Positions 1 through 9,360 are shown, numbered from the stretch's first letter. The stretch: DNA of 64,000 nucleotides from Gallionellaceae bacterium (GCA_028714875.1 JAQTLN010000016.1:42484-106483), one strand, 5' to 3'. Numbers and translations are program-made. The notes: generated from the sequence alone by a model not told the origin.

Positions 1-1027
1 CGCCTTCGCCCACCTGGTCGAACTACTCTGGTGGGACGGCAAGCGCCTGAAGCCGCGCGAAGTGGTGGGCGAGTTCGCCAAGCACCTGGGCGACGAGCTG
101 GACCAGATGCGCGAGGCCGCCAACTGCTCGCAACTGCATCGCAACTTCGCCACTTCCTCGCTGCTGGTGGTGCCCGAGGTGTACTGGGATTACTGCGCCC
201 CGGAAGTGATGGTGATGAGCTGGATGGACGGCACGCCTATCTCGCGCACCGACGAGCTGCGCCGACAGGGGATCGATTTCCCCCGTCTGGCCCGTGCCGG
301 GGTGGAGCTGTTCTTCACCCAGGTGTTTCGCGACGGTTTTTTCCACGCCGACATGCACCCCGGCAACATTCAGGTCACCCCCGATGGCAAGTACATCGCC
401 CTCGACTTCGGGATCATGGGCACGCTCACCGATGGCGACAAGAACTACCTGGCACAGAACTTCCTGGCCTTCTTCCGGCGCGATTACAAAAAGGTGGCGC
501 AGGCGCATCTGGATGCCGGCTGGGTGCCGGCGGATACTCGGGTGGACGAATTCGAGGCCGCCATCCGCGCGGTATGCGAGCCGGTGTTCGACCGGCCACT
601 CAAGGAAATCGCCTTCGGCAAGGTGCTGTTGCGCCTGTTCCAGACTTCGCGCCGCTTCGGCATGGAAATCCAGCCGCAACTGGTGATGCTACAAAAGACC
701 CTGCTCAACATCGAAGGCCTGGGGCGCGATCTCGACCCCGACCTCGACCTCTGGTCCACCGCCAAGCCTTTCCTGGAGCGCTGGATGAACGAGCAGATCG
801 GCTGGCGCGGCTGGCTGCGCACCTTCCAGGAAGAAGCGCCCTACTGGGGCGCGCTGATTCCGCAACTGCCGCGCCTGGCGCATCAGGCCCTGCGCGCGGA
901 TCGCCTGGAAAAGCTGGAAGCCGGCATGGCGCTGATGCTGCGTCAGCAACAGGGGCGCAACCGCTGGCTGGGCGTGATCGCCGGCCTGCTTGCGGCGATG
1001 CTGGTGCTTTCCTTTGTCGTGATCTGA
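1..1027 (+). CDS. ubiB: UbiB/ABC1 (AarF) family kinase-like protein, 3' part
   Basis: The reading frame is open from base 2, so the gene starts upstream of the window and about 341 C-terminal residues are present. UbiB is an atypical membrane-associated kinase/ATPase needed for ubiquinone biosynthesis. The sequence shows the catalytic-loop motif HADMHPGN followed by ALDFGIMG (the DFG metal-binding motif), both diagnostic of the ABC1 family. The extreme C-terminus has a hydrophobic stretch ([19 protein letters not shown]), as in UbiB proteins that anchor to the inner membrane. Another ubiquinone gene, ubiD, lies 17 kb away, so the pathway is dispersed here. The family call is secure; the N-terminal KxGQ motif cannot be checked. 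Confidence 0.93.
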   Translation, partial: AFAHLVELLWWDGKRLKPREVVGEFAKHLGDELDQMREAANCSQLHRNFATSSLLVVPEVYWDYCAPEVMVMSWMDGTPISRTDELRRQGIDFPRLARAGVELFFTQVFRDGFFHADMHPGNIQVTPDGKYIALDFGIMGTLTDGDKNYLAQNFLAFFRRDYKKVAQAHLDAGWVPADTRVDEFEAAIRAVCEPVFDRPLKEIAFGKVLLRLFQTSRRFGMEIQPQLVMLQKTLLNIEGLGRDLDPDLDLWSTAKPFLERWMNEQIGWRGWLRTFQEEAPYWGALIPQLPRLAHQALRADRLEKLEAGMALMLRQQQGRNRWLGVIAGLLAAMLVLSFVVI

Positions 1028-1164
1028 ATGGCCGCCCGCTGATGGTTGCTTTCCGGGCGCGTAGCGGCGTACCTGTGGCTGAGCGCAATCGGAGACGCTG
1101 ACACCCGCATCTACGCGGCCATTACAAGGGCTGAGGAGCGGTCAACTGCTGTTTCTAGGGTGAA

Positions 1165-2112
1165 TCAAACTTGCTTCAGGGCGCGCCGCACTCTCCCCAG
1201 GTTTTTGAAGAAAAACAATTTGATGCCGAAATGCGTGGCGATACAGTCGGCATCGTTGTAATTGAACGAATAGGTCTCGGGTAAGGCGCGATGTTGGCTC
1301 GTACAATCAACCAGATGGTTGTAGGCATGCTGCTCGAAGGTGTAAACCCGGTCGACCCGCTCTTTGTTTTTTTCAAGCCAGTCCTCAAATACGGGCAGAT
1401 CAAATGCGCCTTGATCAAGACATATCAGGCCTGAATTAAACCCGAGCGGCGCCTCCTCCTTGCGCGCGAAGCCGACCACGCTCTGGTTGGCATTCAGCAC
1501 GGGCCGGTAGTACTCATGGCAATAGAGAGTCTCTCTGGTGTTTTTGTCATCGATCCAGGCAATGATTTCATCAGGCCGCTTGAAAAACAGCACGTCTGTA
1601 TCCAGAACCAGAACCTTGCTGGCATTTTCCAACAAGTTGAAATCAATCAGTTTGAGAGAAAAAATACTCATCCTTCGGCCCCAGTCTGTTTCACCAAGCT
1701 GGCCAAATCGATACTTGAATACATGTGAATAATTCGCAACCCTGGGGGCGATCAATGAATCCGCTTCGGGTTTCCGAAAAATACGAACACCAACCAGGTG
1801 CCGCTGTAATTTGGCTATATCACCATCGGTCAAACTTCCGTCGTCATGTAATACAACGGCATAACGCTTTCCCGCGCAGTGCAGAAAGCTTTTTACCGCC
1901 CAAAGACACATGCCGACATGACGCGTACCAAGCAGCGCGTGAATTTCAAAATCAAGGTCGTCCTGGTTGGTCACCAGGCAGGGGGTGGCCTCTATGAGTC
2001 GGTCATGAATGCGCCGCAGCACCTCGATATGGTATTTCGCCAATCGTTGGCTCAACCACCAGGGGATTCTTTTCTCGCTAACCAGGGAAATGATTCGTTG
2101 CATCATCCGCAT
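1165..2112 (-). CDS. Glycosyltransferase-like protein (GT8-type DxD fold)
   Basis: This 315-residue protein has no signal peptide or membrane segment. Its middle part contains a strand-ending motif VLVLDTDVLFFKRPDEI, which matches the DxD nucleotide-sugar/metal-binding motif of GT8-like glycosyltransferases. Further on, GFNSGLICLD resembles the GFNSGVML segment of the same fold. A sugar-transfer role, perhaps on a surface glycan, is inferred; donor and acceptor are unknown. It stands alone between ubiB and the exbB operon. Its bases look visibly AT-richer than its neighbours, which suggests horizontal acquisition. The start is the ATG at 2112; a downstream methionine two codons later is also possible. 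Confidence 0.62.
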   Translation of the reverse strand: MRMMQRIISLVSEKRIPWWLSQRLAKYHIEVLRRIHDRLIEATPCLVTNQDDLDFEIHALLGTRHVGMCLWAVKSFLHCAGKRYAVVLHDDGSLTDGDIAKLQRHLVGVRIFRKPEADSLIAPRVANYSHVFKYRFGQLGETDWGRRMSIFSLKLIDFNLLENASKVLVLDTDVLFFKRPDEIIAWIDDKNTRETLYCHEYYRPVLNANQSVVGFARKEEAPLGFNSGLICLDQGAFDLPVFEDWLEKNKERVDRVYTFEQHAYNHLVDCTSQHRALPETYSFNYNDADCIATHFGIKLFFFKNLGRVRRALKQV

Positions 2113-2410
2113 GCATCGCCTTCTTGTCGGATACTCAGTCAGACCGGGTTCGGTTTCCGCTCGAACCCCTCGAAATAATGGTGCGCCGCCAGTTGCAACC
2201 GCTTACTCACGCGCCGTGTGAGTGTAGCCGGGGTGGCTGGTGAGGGCGCCCCGCTGAATGGGGAATTCTGTCTCCCGGTTCCGCCGCCACCGCGACAGTG
2301 CCAGGGCTATCTAGCCACACCCAGCCTTTATGACTTTCCGCTTTCCGGCTTGCCATCGCCGCTATGTATAAGCACTCCCTTATAATCCGCTCGCCTTTCA
2401 TAGCCCGCGC

Positions 2411-3073
2411 GTGCCTCCCATGTTCCATTTCTCCGATTCCACCGCCGTCAACCTGGCGCTCTCCGTCCTTATCCTGTTTTCCCTGATTACCTGGACGATG
2501 ATCTTCGCCAAAGGCTGGTTGCAATGGCAGTTGCGCAAGTCCAACGCCGCCTTCGCCAAGCGTTTCTGGCAGGCCCCCGATCTGGAAGCGGCGCAGGTTG
2601 CCGCCAAGCAGGCCGATAGTCCGCTGGCGCGGCTGGCCAAGGCGGGCTTCGACACCCTCGCTTCGCTGGGCGATCGCCAGACCCTGGCGCACGCCGGCGA
2701 CCGTCAAGCGGTGCTGGAACGCGGCCTCTCGCAGCAGGTTAAGAAGGAACAACACAAGCTGGAAGCCGGCCTCATGCTGCTCGCCAGCATCGGCAGCACG
2801 TCGCCTTTCGTCGGCCTGTTCGGCACCGTCTGGGGCATCATGAATGCGATGAGCAACATCGCCGTGTCCGGCGGTTCCGGCCTGGAAGTCGTGGCCGGCC
2901 CGGTGGGCGAGGCGCTGCTCGCCACCGCCATGGGCATCGCCGCCGCGATTCCCGCTGTGCTTGCCTACAACTATGGGGTACGCGTCACCCGCCTGATGGT
3001 TTCCGAGATGGAAGGCTTCGCCAACGACTTCCTTAGCCTGGCCAGCCAACCCGAAGGCAAGAAGGAGTCCTGA
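2411..3073 (+). CDS. exbB: ExbB/TolQ-family proton channel (MotA/TolQ/ExbB)
   Basis: This 220-residue inner-membrane protein has three hydrophobic segments: near residues 13-33, then about 125-150 (LMLLASIGSTSPFVGLFGTVWGIM) and about 165-190. The GSTSPFVGLFGTVWGIM segment is the signature of ExbB/TolQ channels. With ExbD it forms the proton-driven motor that energises TonB. The gene starts with GTG at 2411 or ATG at 2420; both give a complete protein. exbD begins two bases after its stop and a TonB gene follows, so ExbB is preferred over TolQ. A TATAAT hexamer at 2381-2386 could be the -10 box, but no good -35 is visible. Confidence 0.92.
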   Translation: MPPMFHFSDSTAVNLALSVLILFSLITWTMIFAKGWLQWQLRKSNAAFAKRFWQAPDLEAAQVAAKQADSPLARLAKAGFDTLASLGDRQTLAHAGDRQAVLERGLSQQVKKEQHKLEAGLMLLASIGSTSPFVGLFGTVWGIMNAMSNIAVSGGSGLEVVAGPVGEALLATAMGIAAAIPAVLAYNYGVRVTRLMVSEMEGFANDFLSLASQPEGKKES

Positions 3074-3074
3074 G

Positions 3075-3494
3075 ATGGCAATTCGCCACGACTCGGACTT
3101 CCAGCCCATGAGCGAGATCAACGTCACGCCGCTGGTGGACGTGATGCTGGTACTGCTGGTGATCTTCATGGTCACCGCGCCGTTCATCCTGCAATCGGTA
3201 AAGGTACGCCTGCCGGAAACCTCGCCGGTGGCGGCGCTGAAGCCCGCGCCCGCGCTGGTGGTCAGCGTACAGGCGGACGGCATGGTGTTTCTCGGCCGCG
3301 AGGGGATCGACCTGACGCTCCTGGAAGCCCGCCTGAAGGGTGAAATGGACAAGAACAGCGATCTCGTCCTGCAATTGCGCGCCGATACCGGCGTGCCCTA
3401 CGGCCGCATCACCGAAGTCATGGCCGCCGCCAGCCGCGCCGGCGTCGCCAAGCTCACCTTCGTCACCGCCGCCGCTCCGCAGGGGAACAAGTGA
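3075..3494 (+). CDS. exbD: ExbD/TolR-family biopolymer transport protein
   Basis: The 139-residue protein has a short cytoplasmic N-terminus, one transmembrane helix (about residues 17-40) and a periplasmic domain. The helix starts NVTPLVDVMLVLLVIFMV and carries the single buried aspartate that conducts protons in ExbD/TolR. It begins two bases downstream of exbB with GGAGT just before its ATG. Its stop codon overlaps the GTG start of the tonB-like gene (GTGA), so the three genes are translationally coupled. It works with ExbB as the proton-motive-force motor of the TonB system. Length and topology match the family. Confidence 0.93.
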   Translation: MAIRHDSDFQPMSEINVTPLVDVMLVLLVIFMVTAPFILQSVKVRLPETSPVAALKPAPALVVSVQADGMVFLGREGIDLTLLEARLKGEMDKNSDLVLQLRADTGVPYGRITEVMAAASRAGVAKLTFVTAAAPQGNK

Positions 3495-5806
3495 TTCCAG
3501 CCGCATTCGCGCGCGCGGTCGCGGCACGCCTCGGTGGCGTGCTGGCTCGCCTGGAGCCGCGTCATTGGGTCGCCCTGGTCGGCAGTGCCGCGCTGCACCT
3601 GGGGGTATTTCTCGGCCTCAGCCAGGCGCCGCCACCCCTGCCGCCGCCGCTGACCTTCGAGGTCACACTGGAACCACCCCCCGCCGCGAAACAGCCCAGG
3701 ACTCGCCATGTCGAGGCGAAACCCAAGGCGAGCAAGGCGAAAGCAAAAAAACGTCTGGCGAAGAAGAAACCCCTCAAGCCGTTGGTGCGCGAGCCGCATA
3801 CGATGGAAGCGGAATGGAAAAGCGAAACGCGGCCAGCCAAGGACACTCCGGTGGTCACACTGCCGGATGCGCACGCCATCGGCATCAATGTGGCCAGCGC
3901 CGTCGGCCGCGTCGCGCCCGCCAAACTGGCCAGCGTGAGTACCCGCTCCAGTTCCGCCGAGACGGCGGCCGCCGCCAATAGCAGCGCGGCCAGTTCACTG
4001 AGCGAGCCTGGCGGAAAATCCGGTGCTGGCAATGGCGCGGCCAGCGGAGGTGACCCGGGCATCGCCCTGGCCGCCGCGCACGGACTCGGCAAGACCCAGG
4101 CGCTCTCCGCCAACAGCGGCGCCGGCGCTCAGGGCAGCGATGCGCTGGCCGGCAGTGCCGCCGCCTCCGGCAACTTCGCGGCGGCCGCGCTGTCCGCTAG
4201 CGCCGCCGCCGGTAGCAGCCTCAATCGCGCCGCCAGCGGTGGTGGCCACAGCGTGCAGGCCAGCGATTTCAGTTCACACAACCCCGGTGCCCTGGTGGCC
4301 GTCGAATCCAGCGGCGAACCCGGCGGCGTGCGTCTGACCATGGCCGGCGTCCTCTCCAGCCTGGCCGCGCTTCCCGCCGGTAACGGCAGTCTGGCCAGCG
4401 GCCAGCTTAGTGGCATGGCCGGACACAGCGCGGCCACCGCCGGCCAGGGCAGCCCGGCCAATCTGGCGACCGCCTCCAGCAGCGGACAACCCGCCGTGGT
4501 CGCCGCCGCTGGGCCGACCCGCGCCGGCGCGGGCAGCGAAACCAGCGCCGCCAGCGAGCGTGGTGCGGCGGCGAGCGGCGGTTCAGGCGCCGGCAGTCTG
4601 GCCAGTGTCGCCGCCGGTAGCGTTATTCCGTCCAGCAAGCCCAGCAGCGGCCAAGGCGGCGCCAAAGAAAGTGACAAGCCGGTCAGCGGCGCGCTGGCCG
4701 GCGCCGTCGCACCCGCGAGCGTGGGCAAAACCGCCCTGGCCAGCATCGGTGGCGGCGATAGCGCCGGGCGGGCACCGGCGGCGCGCAAGAACACACCCGG
4801 CGGCGGTGAGGCCGTCGGCAAATCGGCTGCCGCCGCGGCGACACCGGCGGATTTGGTGAACGGTGGTGGCAAGCTGGCGCGGGCTGCCGGCGCCGGCAGC
4901 CAGGCTGGCGCGAATGCCGGTGCCGGTGGCGTGGATTCGGGCGCCGCGGACGGCAGCCCGCATGGCCTGTCCGGCGCGGGAGCCGCCAGCGGCGCCGGCC
5001 GACTGGCCGCCGCGCCTTCCCTGGGCGGCGCCTTGCCGGGACAGGCCACGGCCAGCTTCGGATTGGCCAGCGGCCATGCCGCGCCCGCCGCGCTCGCCCC
5101 TGGCGAACCCGGCAGCGCGCCGCGCCTGGCCTTGGCCATGCAGGCGGTGCCCGCCATCCTCGAGATGCGGCCGGGCGGCGCCCGCTCCAACTTCCGCGCC
5201 CAGGCCGGTGAAGGCGGTGGTGGCGCCGCGCGCGCGACCGCCGCGAGCCTGGACCAGGCCGGCGGCGGCCAGGGCACGCCGCTGCAAGGTCGCGCCGACA
5301 CGACGCCCGGCCTTTCCAGCGCAAGCCACCAGGCCAGCGTCGGTGGCGGTGGCAACAACCCCGCCGGGACCGGAACACTGCAAGGTGTGAGGGTGGCCGC
5401 CGTGCAACAGATCCGCGCGGATAGCCAGGTGCGGCCGCTCGATGTGCTGGCGCCCTCCACTTATTGCCCGCTACCCGGCCATGTGCAGCCCGATAACCGT
5501 CCACGCGACACCACGCAGGACATTACCGAGAAGCCGGCGTATGCCAGTGACAACCCCAGTTTTTCCTTTCCCCTGCGCGCCTGGGCTTATGGCCACCAAG
5601 GCCGCGCGACCGTGCGGGTGCAGGTTCTGGAAGATGGCACGCCGGGGCAGATGTGGATCAAACAGAGCAGCGGCTCCGGTATTCTTGACGTGGATGCTCG
5701 GGAACAACTCGCCAAATATCGTTTCAAACCCGCCCGCAAGAACGGCCAGCCGGTCACGGCCTGGATCGACGTCCCGGTGGATTACCGCCTGAACGCCGAG
5801 AAATAA
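3491..5806 (+). CDS. tonB: Giant TonB-family energy transducer with Ala/Gly/Ser-rich central region
   Basis: This 771-residue protein has TonB architecture but is about three times the usual length. Residues 25-45 form an N-terminal signal anchor (VALVGSAALHLGVFLGLSQ) with the SxxxH pattern of TonB. A Pro-rich and Lys-rich stretch follows (about 46-110). Residues 150-640 are a low-complexity region made almost entirely of Ala, Gly and Ser. The last 90 residues form a TonB C-terminal domain (YGHQGRATVRVQVLEDGTPG ... YRFKPARKNGQPV). It transmits energy from ExbBD to outer-membrane receptors; no receptor gene lies nearby. The central region may be a flexible periplasmic spacer. The start is a GTG overlapping the exbD stop. 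Many opposite-strand ORFs here are shadows of its GC-rich repeats. Confidence 0.85.
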   Translation: MIPAAFARAVAARLGGVLARLEPRHWVALVGSAALHLGVFLGLSQAPPPLPPPLTFEVTLEPPPAAKQPRTRHVEAKPKASKAKAKKRLAKKKPLKPLVREPHTMEAEWKSETRPAKDTPVVTLPDAHAIGINVASAVGRVAPAKLASVSTRSSSAETAAAANSSAASSLSEPGGKSGAGNGAASGGDPGIALAAAHGLGKTQALSANSGAGAQGSDALAGSAAASGNFAAAALSASAAAGSSLNRAASGGGHSVQASDFSSHNPGALVAVESSGEPGGVRLTMAGVLSSLAALPAGNGSLASGQLSGMAGHSAATAGQGSPANLATASSSGQPAVVAAAGPTRAGAGSETSAASERGAAASGGSGAGSLASVAAGSVIPSSKPSSGQGGAKESDKPVSGALAGAVAPASVGKTALASIGGGDSAGRAPAARKNTPGGGEAVGKSAAAAATPADLVNGGGKLARAAGAGSQAGANAGAGGVDSGAADGSPHGLSGAGAASGAGRLAAAPSLGGALPGQATASFGLASGHAAPAALAPGEPGSAPRLALAMQAVPAILEMRPGGARSNFRAQAGEGGGGAARATAASLDQAGGGQGTPLQGRADTTPGLSSASHQASVGGGGNNPAGTGTLQGVRVAAVQQIRADSQVRPLDVLAPSTYCPLPGHVQPDNRPRDTTQDITEKPAYASDNPSFSFPLRAWAYGHQGRATVRVQVLEDGTPGQMWIKQSSGSGILDVDAREQLAKYRFKPARKNGQPVTAWIDVPVDYRLNAEK

Positions 5807-5828
5807 CCTTTAACTGAGAGGACTCGCC

Positions 5829-7301
5829 ATGAAACTTCGCACCCTGCCCCTCCTGCTTGCTTTGCACGCCGCGCCCTTGCTGGCCGCCGCTCCGGCCGTT
5901 CCCGACCCCATGCAGGCCATGCAAATGGCGCTGCGCTACTACCAGATGGCGGCCAGCGCGGGCGATGCCGAGGCGCAGACCAAGATGGGCTGGCTGTTCG
6001 AGCAGGGCATGGGCGTGGCCAAGGATCTCGGCCAGGCCGCCAAGTGGTATGAACTCGCCGCCAAACAGAACGAACCGATCGGCCTCTACAACCTGGGCCT
6101 GCTGCTCCTGCGCGGCGATGGTGTGACCAAGGATGCCGATCAGGCCGCCCGGCTGATGACCGGCGCCGCCGAACTCAACCTCGCCGCCGCCCAGTCACAA
6201 CTGGCCACCATGTACGAAAAAGGTATCGGCTTGCCGGTCAACCTGGAGGCGGCCTTTGCCTGGACCCGCCGCGCCGCCGAACTGGGCGATGTGCCCGCGC
6301 AGAATAATCTCGGCATCAAGCATGCCTATGGTCTGGGCACCAAAACGGACTATCCGGAAGCGGTGAAGTGGTTTACCAAGGCAGCCGAAGCCGGCAATTC
6401 CGAAGCCCAGGGCAACCTCGGCCTGATCTACAAGGAAGGCCTGGGCGGCGTGAAGCAGGACTTGCTCGCCGCCGCCAACTGGCTGGCGCTGGCAGGCAGC
6501 CAGGGCCATGTGCAGTCGCAGAACCGCCTCGGCTGGATGTTCGAGAAAGGCCAGGGCCTACCGAAAAACATGGCGGAAGCCGGACGCTGGTTCCGCATGG
6601 CCGCCGAAGCGGGTGACGCGCCTTCCGCCACCCACCTGGGCTGGCTGCTGGAGACCGGGGCGCTGGGTCAGGCGGACCTCGCCACCGCCTTGCCCTGGTA
6701 TGAACGCGCCGCCGCCGCCGGTGACGCCGCCGCCCAGAACAATCTCGGCCGTCTCTACCGCGAAGGCCAGGGTGTGGCCGCCGACTACGCCAAGGCGCGC
6801 GACTGGCTGCTCAAGGCCAGCGCGAAAAACGAACCGCTCGCCTGGTACAACCTGGCGCTGATGGCGGAACAGGGGCAGGGACAGGCGCGTAATGAAACGG
6901 AAGCCCTGGCGCTCTATGCCAAGGCCGCCGAGCAGGGCGTGGTGCCGGCGCAGAGCCGCCTGGGCTGGCTGCTACAGAAGAACGGCAAGACCGAGGATGC
7001 CGTGCGCTGGCTGACCCGCGCCGCCGAAGCCGGCGACATCACCGCGCAGAACAACCTGGGCGTGATCCAGGAACAAGGCAAGAACATGGGCGAGGCCGCG
7101 CGCTGGTATCGCAAAGCCGCCGAAGCCGGCGACAAGGTCGCCCAGCACAACCTGGGCGTGCTCTACCGCGACGGTATGGGTGTCGACAAGAACGAAGCCG
7201 AAGCCCTCGCCTGGTTCCAGAAATCCGCCGAACAGGGCTACGCCAAGGCGCAACTCAACCTCGGCCAGTTGTACGAAAAACTGGCGACGCAGAAAAAGTA
7301 A
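5829..7301 (+). CDS. Exported Sel1-repeat (tetratricopeptide-like) protein
   Basis: This 490-residue protein has a cleavable signal peptide (residues 1-20, ending LLAAAPA) followed by about a dozen Sel1-like repeats of about 36 residues. The repeats show the recurring pattern AxxGDxxAQxNLGxxYxxGxGVxxDxxxAxxWxxKAA. Such helical repeats act as periplasmic scaffolds for protein-protein contacts. It begins 22 bases after the TonB stop with a clear GAGAGGA ribosome site, so it is probably cotranscribed with exbB-exbD-tonB. A role in organising that machine or in envelope stress is inference. The length of the repeat array is not unusual for the family. Confidence 0.85.
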   Translation: MKLRTLPLLLALHAAPLLAAAPAVPDPMQAMQMALRYYQMAASAGDAEAQTKMGWLFEQGMGVAKDLGQAAKWYELAAKQNEPIGLYNLGLLLLRGDGVTKDADQAARLMTGAAELNLAAAQSQLATMYEKGIGLPVNLEAAFAWTRRAAELGDVPAQNNLGIKHAYGLGTKTDYPEAVKWFTKAAEAGNSEAQGNLGLIYKEGLGGVKQDLLAAANWLALAGSQGHVQSQNRLGWMFEKGQGLPKNMAEAGRWFRMAAEAGDAPSATHLGWLLETGALGQADLATALPWYERAAAAGDAAAQNNLGRLYREGQGVAADYAKARDWLLKASAKNEPLAWYNLALMAEQGQGQARNETEALALYAKAAEQGVVPAQSRLGWLLQKNGKTEDAVRWLTRAAEAGDITAQNNLGVIQEQGKNMGEAARWYRKAAEAGDKVAQHNLGVLYRDGMGVDKNEAEALAWFQKSAEQGYAKAQLNLGQLYEKLATQKK

Positions 7302-7373
7302 GACGCGGTCTGGGCGCTAAGCCCATTCGACTTCCGCGATAATGCGCGTCATCCCATTCCCATCGAGACCCGC

Positions 7374-7715
7374 ATGAAAGCCCTGCCTTCTTCCTTGCTG
7401 GCGGCCGTCGCCGCCGTTTCCTTCGCCACCACCGCCCTGGCGGCCGATGAGTGGAACGGTTCCGACAAGATCAAGCATGTCGCGGTAAGCGCGGCATTCG
7501 GCACGGCCTCGGCCATGCACTTCGAGGACAAATGGGTCGCCTTCGGCGTCGCCATGATTCCCGGGGTGCTCAAGGAAGTCGCCGATAGTACGCGGAAGAA
7601 CAACCACTTCAGCGGCAAGGATCTCGTCGCCGACGCCCTTGGCGCCGCGCTTGGTGTGCAGCTCGGCAACTGGATCGTCACCACGCGCGGTGTTGGTTAT
7701 CGCGCGGCTTTCTGA
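7374..7715 (+). CDS. Small exported YfiM-like (DUF2279-type) protein
   Basis: The 113-residue protein starts with a signal peptide (about 1-23, cleaved after ALA). The mature part has DKIKHVAVSAAFGTAS, then VAMIPGVLKEVADS, then FSGKDLVADALGAALG. The order 'DKIKH - GxxKEVxDS - SxKDLxxDxxGAALG' is that of YfiM/DUF2279 proteins, periplasmic proteins of unknown function with two amphipathic helices. It lacks the lipobox cysteine that some members have. It sits alone between the Sel1 gene and oxyR. Family assignment is from remembered motifs. Confidence 0.6.
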   Translation: MKALPSSLLAAVAAVSFATTALAADEWNGSDKIKHVAVSAAFGTASAMHFEDKWVAFGVAMIPGVLKEVADSTRKNNHFSGKDLVADALGAALGVQLGNWIVTTRGVGYRAAF

Positions 7716-7757
7716 GTCGCGCCATCCGCCACGCGGCGGGAATGGGCCAAGCTTGCC

Positions 7758-8657
7758 ATGACTCTGCAAGAACTGCGTTACCTGGTCGCCTTGGCCGATT
7801 GCGGCCATTTCGGGCAAGCCGCCGAGGCCTGTTGCGTCAGCCAGTCGACCCTCTCCACGGGCTTGAAGAAGCTGGAGGATTTTCTCGGTGTCATCGTGTT
7901 CGACCGCTCGCTGAAGCGGGTGACACCGACCCCGATCGGTCGTGAAATCGTCGAATCGGCGCGGCGTATCGTCGAAGAAGCCGCGCGCATTCGGGAACTC
8001 GCCAGTTATGCCAAGGACCCGATGGACCGCACCGTTCACCTCGGCATCATTCCCACGCTAGGGCCGTATTACCTGCCGCATGTGCTGACCGAAGTGCGCG
8101 CGGCATATCCGAAACTGAGATTGCTGCTGCGTGAGGAAATGACCCCACACATGCTCACTCACCTGGCTGAAGGCAAGCTCGACGCCGGCTTGCTGGCGCT
8201 GCCGATCAGCGACCCGAGCCTGGAAGTGGTGCCGTTGTTCGTGGAGCCATTCCTCGCCGCCGTGCCCGCCGACCATCCGCTGGCCGCCGCCGCTGAAATC
8301 CATATCGATGAACTCGCCCGGGCCGGCCTGCTGTTGCTGGAGGAGGGCCATTGCCTGCGCGACCAGGCCCTGGCGGCCTGTCATCTGCAAGGGCTGAAAA
8401 GTGAGGAAATACGCGCCACCAGCCTGGAAACCCTGCGTCAGATGGTGGCGATGGGCTTGGGTGTGACCCTCATCCCCACACTGGCCAGTGTCAGCCCGAG
8501 CGGTCAGCAGGTGGTGCTGAAACCGATCGCGGCCCCCGGCGCCTCGCGCGGCATCGGCCTGGTCTGGCGCCGCCGTTCACCGCTTGCCTATACGATGGCT
8601 CAATTGGCGGAAACGCTCGCCACCAAACTACCGCCGGGAACGCTGGCGATTGGGTAG
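7758..8657 (+). CDS. oxyR: Hydrogen-peroxide sensor, LysR-type regulator OxyR
   Basis: This 299-residue LysR-family protein has an N-terminal winged HTH (residues 1-60, TLQELRYLVALADCGHFGQAA) and a substrate-binding-like sensor domain. The key evidence is cysteine 199 (EEGHCLRDQ) and cysteine 208 (ALAACHL). These are the same positions as the peroxide-sensing disulphide pair of E. coli OxyR, and Arg/Asp follow Cys199 as expected. It should activate catalase, peroxidase and related genes when oxidised. No catalase or ahpC lies next to it; a DyP peroxidase is 46 kb downstream. The gene is monocistronic and faces the ankyrin gene across a long inverted repeat. Confidence 0.93.
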   Translation: MTLQELRYLVALADCGHFGQAAEACCVSQSTLSTGLKKLEDFLGVIVFDRSLKRVTPTPIGREIVESARRIVEEAARIRELASYAKDPMDRTVHLGIIPTLGPYYLPHVLTEVRAAYPKLRLLLREEMTPHMLTHLAEGKLDAGLLALPISDPSLEVVPLFVEPFLAAVPADHPLAAAAEIHIDELARAGLLLLEEGHCLRDQALAACHLQGLKSEEIRATSLETLRQMVAMGLGVTLIPTLASVSPSGQQVVLKPIAAPGASRGIGLVWRRRSPLAYTMAQLAETLATKLPPGTLAIG

Positions 8658-8671
8658 GTCTGGTATTCACT

Positions 8672-8732
8672 TGTAGCGCCGGCGTCTCGCCGGCTTCGTG
8701 GGCCTGATTAGAAGAACGAAGCCGGCGCTACA
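8672..8732. repeat. REP-like inverted repeat, probable bidirectional terminator
   Basis: The arms TGTAGCGCCGGC (8672-8683) and GCCGGCGCTACA (8721-8732) are perfect inverted repeats, and an inner CTTCGT/ACGAAG pair extends the stem. The element lies exactly between the convergent oxyR and ankyrin genes, so it could terminate both transcripts. A related half-element with TGTAGCGCCAGC occurs after groEL (62801), which suggests a dispersed repeat family. Confidence 0.7.
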
Positions 8733-8734
8733 TT

Positions 8735-9322
8735 TCAATGCGGGCGCGGCATGAAGCTGACCACTTTCGCGCCATCTTGCGGTGGGCCTTTACGCGCGCC
8801 GCTGGAACAGGAGCCCCCTTCGGTATCCATGACCAAGCCTTCCGCTTCGTACAGCAGGTTGATGACGTCCACGTAGAAGCGCTCCTTGGCCATCATCAGC
8901 GCCGTGATGCCGCCTTCATTGGGGGCTTTCACGTCGGCGCCAGCGCCGAGCAAGGCGGCGCAAACCGCGGCTTCACCGCCACCGGCGGCCAGCATCAGGG
9001 GGGTGAGGCCGAAGAAGATGCGGGCGTTGACGTCGGCGCCGGCGTCGATCAGCGCCTGCACCACCGGGGCGAAGCCGCAATCGAGCTCGTGGTTGTACGC
9101 GGCTTTGAAAATCGGCGTCCAGCCATTGGCATCCTTGGCATTGGCGTCGGCGCCCGCTTCGAGCAGCGTATTGACGACATCGAGGTGCCCTTGCAGGGCG
9201 GCGAGATGCAGTGCGGTATCACCCGCCTCGTCGAGTTCCTTGGGGTTGGCGCCAGCCGCCAGAAGGTTGCGGACTTGCGCGCTGTCGCCGGCGCGGGCGG
9301 CGTCGTGAAGTGCTGCGGACAT
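8735..9322 (-). CDS. Ankyrin-repeat protein
   Basis: The 195-residue protein contains about four ankyrin repeats between residues 5 and 165. The recurring cores are ALHDAARAGDSAQVRNLLAAGA, TALHLAALQGHLDVVNTLLEAGAD, PLMLAAGGGEAAVCAALLGAGAD and TALMMAKERFYVDVINLLYEAE. There is no signal peptide, so it is probably cytoplasmic. Such proteins bind partners; in some bacteria an ankyrin protein sits beside catalase, and here the neighbour is oxyR. A link with oxidative stress is therefore possible but unproven. The C-terminus (SCSSGARKGPPQ) is probably disordered. Confidence 0.85.
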   Translation of the reverse strand: MSAALHDAARAGDSAQVRNLLAAGANPKELDEAGDTALHLAALQGHLDVVNTLLEAGADANAKDANGWTPIFKAAYNHELDCGFAPVVQALIDAGADVNARIFFGLTPLMLAAGGGEAAVCAALLGAGADVKAPNEGGITALMMAKERFYVDVINLLYEAEGLVMDTEGGSCSSGARKGPPQDGAKVVSFMPRPH

Positions 9323-9360
9323 AGGTCAATCTCCGGGTGTTAAATACCCGAGTATTATAA

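Noticed and set aside
4129..5460. Long minus-strand frame of 443 codons opposite tonB
   Set aside because: It is the shadow of the GC-rich Ala/Gly/Ser coding region; it has no domain, ribosome site or sensible composition.
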